Shown here: positions 58,930 to 64,000 of the stretch, piece by piece
How the letters are laid out: each line of letters begins with the position of its first letter
How positions within the stretch are numbered: the stretch's first letter is position 1
Assembly: GCA_963969595.1 (NCBI GenBank)
Contig: OZ018408.1
Span: 17,047,823 to 17,111,822, forward strand
Source: Neckera pumila
Taxonomy: Eukaryota > Streptophyta > Bryopsida > Hypnales > Neckeraceae
Direction of reading: 5' to 3'
DNA length: 64,000 nucleotides
Translations under genes and position numbers: made by a program
The notes under the pieces: generated by a model
What the model saw: the letters and a program-made list of their open reading frames with translations, nothing else
Database searches by the model: none
What the model was told of the DNA's origin: nothing

Positions 58930-59400
58930 TTGTAAGTTGGGCAGTCGGCACCCTGCTACTGTGTGTCGTCAGGCTTAACTTAAGTTAGTCACAAGGTGCA
59001 TGTTTGATGTTTGGAAGCGATGGTTCTATACAATCTGCTTAGAAAGCCATCAACTCCGTAGTTGCTGTAACACGCTGTAATAGAACGTGCTGTAACTTAG
59101 TTATCAGGGATTCTACATCAAGCTCAACACCCTGCCACTCTATCTGCCATTCTGTCTGCAGGCTTCACTTAAATTAGTCACAAGGCCTTTGATGTTTGGA
59201 AGCGATGGTTTTAGTCAAGCTCATACAGTCTGCTAGGAAAGCCATCAACTGCGTTATTGCTGTAAGGCGCTGTAATGTAACTTCTTTATCACGGGTTATG
59301 CATCAAACTGGACGCCCTGCCACTCTGCCTGTCAGGCTAACTTAACTTAGTCACAAAGAGCTCTGGTTCTAGTCAAGCTCATACAGCTGCAGTCTTGGAT
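58930..59400. repeat. Tandem repeat, ~190-bp unit, about 2.5 copies
   Basis: Each unit contains CACCCTGC or CGCCCTGCCACTCT, CAGGCT(T/A)(A/C)ACTTAA, TTAGTCACAAGG, TTTGATGTTTGGAAGCGATG and AAAGCCATCAACTGCGTTAT or close variants. It looks unlike the AT-rich repeats elsewhere. Confidence 0.8.
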
Positions 59401-60750
59401 CGTAAGCCATCAGTTGCTTGGTTATCCTTTGTTGACAGGATAACCACCGACACTCCTCCTCCTCTTTTCGTTCAGTTGCCCAGCCCTCAAGAAGTGGGAG
59501 TTGAGTGGCCTTCAATCCGTTCAGGTCGAACAGCTTGTAAGTCATCACTCATTGATCGATCTATAATTGTCTATCGATACTACGGGAGATCAATCGATTG
59601 CAATGGAATATTCCAATGTGCTCCGATCCTGAACTCCTTTAGATCGATAGAGCAGCATACAGTTCTGAGTTAGTCTTATCGTTAATTCACAACTGACTTT
59701 TGAAGTAGAGGCTTGTGTAATAATAATGCCGAGGCTACAACATGTTCGATATATGAAAGCCACTGAACGTGGTTGTGGAACCAAATGGTGTGCATTTTCT
59801 CGCCATCAGACCGTGTGGGTCTTCAACACACGACAACTTGGACCCTATTTCGAGTTTCAAGTTTCAAGGAGTGCGGGATTCAGTGTAAATGTGGCATATT
59901 TCCTGCAGAAGATGTGGATTCCATGTGCAACTGACCAAATTAATCAGCTAGGAAGAAGGGGTCTACACGCTCAGGAGACAGGAGCTAACGACTGAGTTGT
60001 TAACAAGTCACGAATTCAATGATTACGTAGTTATATCAAGCTCCATTGAAATATATACAGTTGTTGCTGATTTCCAGTGTGCTCAATCACTCCATGGTTT
60101 CATTGTCCCATTCATTCATTTCAAGCTCCACAGACAGCCTTGCCACACTTTGTGCTTGCTACCAGGAGTGACAGTCATGTGGAAGAACATGAAGACAAAC
60201 TCAAACAAGTCCTTTTGGAATTACTGTACAGTACTGTACATTACGTAGATTATATGACATGGTTTACTTGAGCTGATGAATATACCCATGATCAATTTCG
60301 TTAAAATGGCAGCATTCCGTTAATTTGGCACTATTAACAATTCAGACCGTGCAGTCTAAAATGGTCTGAAATCTATACTTATCCTAGATTAATGAAATCT
60401 ATAGGAGTTCTAGATTCGGAAATCTACAAAAAAAACTAGGTTTTTCAAAACATGCGGTTTGACATTTATAATAGTCCTAGAGCTAGTTTTGAAATCTATA
60501 ACCTGAAAATAACCTGAAAACTGGCGAGTTTTGAAATCTATAATCTGAAAAGGGCGAGTTTGCTCAGGAGCTGAATCTTTCATAACCAAGAAAATGCTTT
60601 AGCTGAAAGAATTCAGTAAATCTTTCTATCAAACACGTGAATCACTTACACAAACTCACCGTAGCACATAAACAGGAAGAGGAATAATAAGCAAGACAGC
60701 AAACAGCTCAGACGTATTCGGATTACGTAGAGCGCTCATCCGTACGTACG
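59401..60750. other. Higher-GC unassigned DNA with two plus-strand frames
   Basis: Frames 59395-59673 and 59726-59995 are 92 and 89 codons. The second includes KWCAFSRHQTVWVFNTRQLG but no family I know. A run of GAAATCTATA phrases lies at 60367-60545. Base composition suggests former low-copy DNA, perhaps intron or flank of the adjacent CCAR1-like exons. Confidence 0.35.
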
Positions 60751-60882
60751 TTACTAGTATGGAAGCGAGGAAAAGAAAAGTTTAAGAATCGTTATGAATC
60801 TCCTCAGTGGCTGTTCTCTAATCACTGAGGACTTTAAATCATCAAAAAGTTGCTGAGCCACAAAAGAGGAGCAAACGAGCAC

Positions 60883-61680
60883 CTGATTTTGCTGGTTTTG
60901 CCGATCCAGCTGCTGCTGATGCAGCATATCACAAGAACAGTAAGTCCAGGTGCAAATGCAAGAGGGTCTGATTCTAAAATGACATCGCAATCACATTCTC
61001 CATAGTTGTAAGTTGTCTCATTAAACGTGATTTAAATAAGTGACTACAGCATGGTCATACGGATTTAGATAGTGAGCTATGAACGCCTACACTATTTTAT
61101 GAATATTAAGATCAGTAAGGCATCATTTCTCAACATACCAGTTGTCATTTAGGAACTGACCTGTCTTTGCTGAGCAGTAGCAGTAACGGATTGAGGATCT
61201 TGATAGCCGCGTGCAGCATCGGATCGAGAATCGGATTGTCCATAGGCATTCTGTGTCTGTCCAAAATGCCCCCTTTCGGCCATCCCGTACTCAGCAGCCT
61301 TCATATTATAGCTAGGGCCATATTGGTCCGCTGCCGTTTTTTTGATTATAATCCGAGGGCGAAGTAGCTACCCCATATTCACTAGCCTTCCCACCATAAC
61401 CTGCTGTTGAAGCACTGCCAGTATACTTGGCAGTGTCACCATATTTAGCCACTTCACCATATTTGGGAGCCTCACCGTACTTGGAAACTTCAGCGTATTT
61501 TGTAACATCTGAGGCACCATACACACCAGATGCATTTACAGATGGTGCACCACCAACGTAAGAAGCGCCGCTACCAATAGTGGCCCTACTATCTTGAGCT
61601 GTACCATAAGCTGTTAGAGCCGCGAGTAGCAACAGTTTGCGATTGGTAGTCCTCTGCGGATCGACCGCTTGCTCCCAGCA
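60883..61680 (-). pseudogene. CCAR1/RSA1-like gene, N-terminal Y/G/Q-rich exons
   Basis: A minus-strand exon (61161 to about 61680) reads SNASG-type low complexity with YGE repeats (TKYAEVSKYGEAPKYGEVAK, YGDTAKY), then, after a one-base gain in a run of seven A (minus strand, 61335-61341), QYGPSYNMKAAEYGMAERGH and SVTATAQQRQ before a donor CAG|GTCAGT at 61160. A 33-nt exon (60883-60915, CAGCAG acceptor, TCAG|GTGCTC donor) adds QQLDRQNQQNQ in phase. A further frame change near 61617 is likely. Y/G/Q-rich N-termini are typical of plant RSA1-like proteins. It is collinear with the exons at 1.1-4.6 kb and covers a non-overlapping part. Confidence 0.6.
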
Positions 61681-62004
61681 CCTGCGCAAGCTTGCATTTA
61701 AAGATGAGCCTTAACGAACTGGGAAGACCACCAATTAAAGTTGTGTTGAGAAGGCCATGTGAAACCATCTACATATCTTGGAAATAACTAAATCCGAGTA
61801 TCCATAATCGAATGAAATTTGATTTGGTCCTTGTCCTATGCATGAATTACACTATAAAATTTGCATCGCCCACTCCTCACAGAAATTCACACACTTTTAT
61901 TTCCCGTCAAGGCATCAGCAGTAACTATGGAAATGGAAATTTAGATGATAGCTTAGACAGTTCAGACGCTAATTTGGAAAATTCCTCTGCCATTTTTTTG
62001 TTCC

Positions 62005-62331
62005 CTAGACTCTCAACTCAATTCTCCACTATAAAGATTTAAAGCTCAAAACTTTGTAGTGCAAAACATTTAAGTTAAAAATGTTCAAAGTCATAAAATC
62101 TAGTCCCCCAATGTGCTAAAAATTTTGTTTTTTTCACTTTAAACGCAGATATCTTGCAATCAATGAGGTCAAAAATTCTGAAATTTTTCCACACATTCTC
62201 ATACTAGTTAGGTGTAAGAACCTATGGTTAGATGTGCAAAAAAGAACTTTTTTAATTTTTTTTACTCTTTACTATAAAAATGACAATTTTGGGTGTTTTT
62301 TGGCAGAAAAAAGGCCTTGGGCCTTGAGGGG
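62005..62331 (-). mobile_element. Half of a TTAA-family element (copy of 10608-10921)
   Basis: Ends GGGCCTTGAGGGG before TTAA (62332-62335). The inner end at CTAGACTCTC is the same as in copy 1, so the truncation predates the duplication. Confidence 0.75.
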
Positions 62332-62462
62332 TTAATGAAATTTTGGTTTATTGAACTTTACTTCTTTATTACTTTAGGTGAAACAAAGTCTTTCTTCTAA
62401 TGAAGACAAGTAATTTATGAGTCATTTGTATAGATTGTTTGGAGTCACGCGTAGGACCTTAA

Positions 62463-63385
62463 CCCCTAAAGGACCAACATGCGATTTTGGGCAACATAAA
62501 ATTTTTGGGCAAGTACGTGTGACTAGAGATTTCTATATTTAAAGCTGAAATTTTAATAGAAGACAGACGCGAGGAGTATCTTTCATATGCACTAAATTTC
62601 ATGACATTTGGAAAGAGGAGTAAAAAATTATGGCCAAATATGTTAATGTTTTTTTAAAATTGGGCAGTCTGGGCAGATCAGAAAAAATCACTTTTTTCAA
62701 AAATAAAAATTTGAAATTGATTTTCTAGAATTATATATACGTGGAAAGCTTTGAATCATTCCATTTTGACCAATGAGTCAAAAGTTATGAGGGTTTTTAG
62801 TTTGCGGGCAGTTATAGATTCTCTACTCTGAAATAAACTTTGAAATTGTTTATTTAACTCAATTTTCAATATTTTTTGAAAAAAAAAATTCATAAGATGT
62901 AGGTTGTTTATTACAACATTACTACCATTGGGATTGACATTTTTCAATTCCATAATTAAATTCTTCACAATTTAGTATTTTGGATCATTCTCTACTTCTT
63001 TCTACTTACTATTTTTTTTGTATATGTTGTATCATATCAAATGATTTGAAAATTTTTAAGCATCTAGCCAACTTGTTTAGGAAAAAGAATTCAAAGGTGC
63101 ACCACCATTTTGGACATTTTTTCATACAAATGTGACCTTGTGAAGTGCAACTGCCTTGATTTTTGCAGGGACAAAAAATGGTTTTTTGCCAATTCAAATG
63201 CTAATATCTTCCAATCCGAATGGTGGAAAATTTTGAAGTTTTTTCCGCATCTTCTAAAACTAGATTACTATAAGATCCTACAGTTACATGTCTCAAAAAA
63301 AAAAAATTCAAAAATTTGGTACTTGTACTAAAAATGGCAATTTTGGAGTGTTTTTGGTGAAAACATAGTCATGGAACTTCAGGGA
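62463..63385. mobile_element. TTAA-family element, subfamily II, 923 bp, with empty site
   Basis: TTAA (62459-62462), then CCCCTAAAGGACCAACATGC ... GGAACTTCAGGGA, then TTAA (63386-63389). Copy 1 of the segmental duplication has a single TTAA (11050-11053, GGGACCTTAAATAA), giving an exact empty site. Its interior is shared with 42355-43260. Confidence 0.95.
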
Positions 63386-63770
63386 TTAAATTAAAATCCT
63401 CTTTATGCATGCCAATCACAATAAAGGGTGATAATTGGTAATGAGGATGCATTGAAGATCTTGAAGATCATTTCATATCCTTACAAGAACATCAAGTAGC
63501 GCTTATATTTAAGCTGTCATATTGTCAAATTAAACTTAATCAATGAATTGGCACTGGAAATTGTGACAGTTTGGTGCTGAGAGCTCAAAAACTTGGACAA
63601 GTACAAAGCTGAGGTTCCAGATTATTGAAGAGCTTTGCTATCATAGCATGTCACAACAAATGTGATCAAGGCAGGAACAATCTTATCATGACGAGTTCCC
63701 AATCTGTCCTCATGCATAATTTAATCATGCATAATTTAAGGTAACTACACCTAAAATTGCACGCTTCCTA

Positions 63771-64000
63771 AAATCACACATTGAATATTCTTGTCTAAAA
63801 AGTATCACAAGAAACGTTTTCAAGGTTCCCTGTAGGTACTATAATGGAAATCCCCTCCAAGAATTTGTTTTTTTTGCCTTTTTTCCAGTACACAAGGAAT
63901 GTAGCTCTCACAAGGAAATGTGAGACAGGGAATTTTGTGCATTTTTCAATGATGTCCTCGCCTCCAAATCTACTGAATTTGTAAAATTTAATATTTCAGA
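63771..64000. other. Unassigned DNA at the window edge
   Basis: Homology to 11.6 kb fades after about 63800. No gene seen. Confidence 0.4.

Larger units (their letters stand above)
61690..63770. repeat. Segmental duplication, copy 2 (partner 10308-11610)
   Basis: Begins at TGCATTTAAAGATGAGCC directly against the CCAR1-like N-terminal exon. It carries the 923-bp TTAA element that copy 1 lacks, and lacks ~150 bp present in copy 1. Confidence 0.9.

Noticed and set aside
59395..59995. Two ~90-codon frames as a possible gene
   Set aside because: No recognisable family and no clear splice link; kept only as unassigned DNA.
1..64000. tRNA or rRNA genes
   Set aside because: No T-arm GTTCRANNC box with a matching acceptor stem and no rRNA core motif were seen by eye; a tRNAscan run would settle it.

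Overview
This is a repeat-packed, AT-rich stretch of a land-plant nuclear genome. The evidence is spliced, plant-type gene remnants: a CCAR1-like gene of the Arabidopsis RSA1/EMB1579 kind and a BTB/POZ gene of the At3g05675 kind. CACTA, hAT-like and mariner-like elements, TTAA-inserting elements, minisatellites and fold-back repeats fill most of the rest. I cannot name the species. The introns and intergenic DNA resemble those of large genomes such as ferns, lycophytes, bryophytes or gymnosperms. I found no tRNA, rRNA, CRISPR array or organelle gene.

Genes. (1) A CCAR1/RSA1-like gene lies on the minus strand in two collinear blocks. N-terminal Y/G/Q-rich exons are at 60.88-61.69 kb. Downstream exons (RGG/RD-rich, DBC1 domain, C-terminal EF-hand) are at 1.11-4.57 kb. 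Strand, order and intron phase all fit one gene with a 56-kb gap. A stop codon in the EF-hand exon, several frameshifts and missing exons make it a spliced (unprocessed) pseudogene. (2) A BTB/POZ gene occurs twice in opposite orientation: a 3'-truncated copy at 4.67-5.70 kb (minus) and a longer copy at 19.87-21.29 kb (plus). Both carry the same two compensating frameshifts.

Layout. 0-1.1 kb: degenerate repeats. 1.1-4.6 kb: CCAR1-like exons. 4.67-8.92 kb and 15.79-20.89 kb: arms of a large inverted duplication carrying the BTB copies, with a 6.9-kb spacer. 21.3-35.6 kb: repeat DNA, including a 2.2-kb CACTA transposon at 31.1-33.3 kb. 35.6-41.0 kb and 49.8-56.8 kb: two direct copies of a segmental duplication that differ by clean insertions of several element families, so each serves as the other's empty site. 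41.4-49.4 kb: more elements and a cluster of nested hairpins. 57.8-60.8 kb: tandem repeats and unrecognised higher-GC DNA. 61.7-63.8 kb: second copy of a segment also found at 10.3-11.6 kb.

The most interesting signal is a family of about 0.9-kb non-coding elements with ends like CCCCTAAAGG that duplicate TTAA exactly. Two insertions are proven by within-window empty sites. A piggyBac-type mechanism is a reasonable inference, but no transposase is present here.
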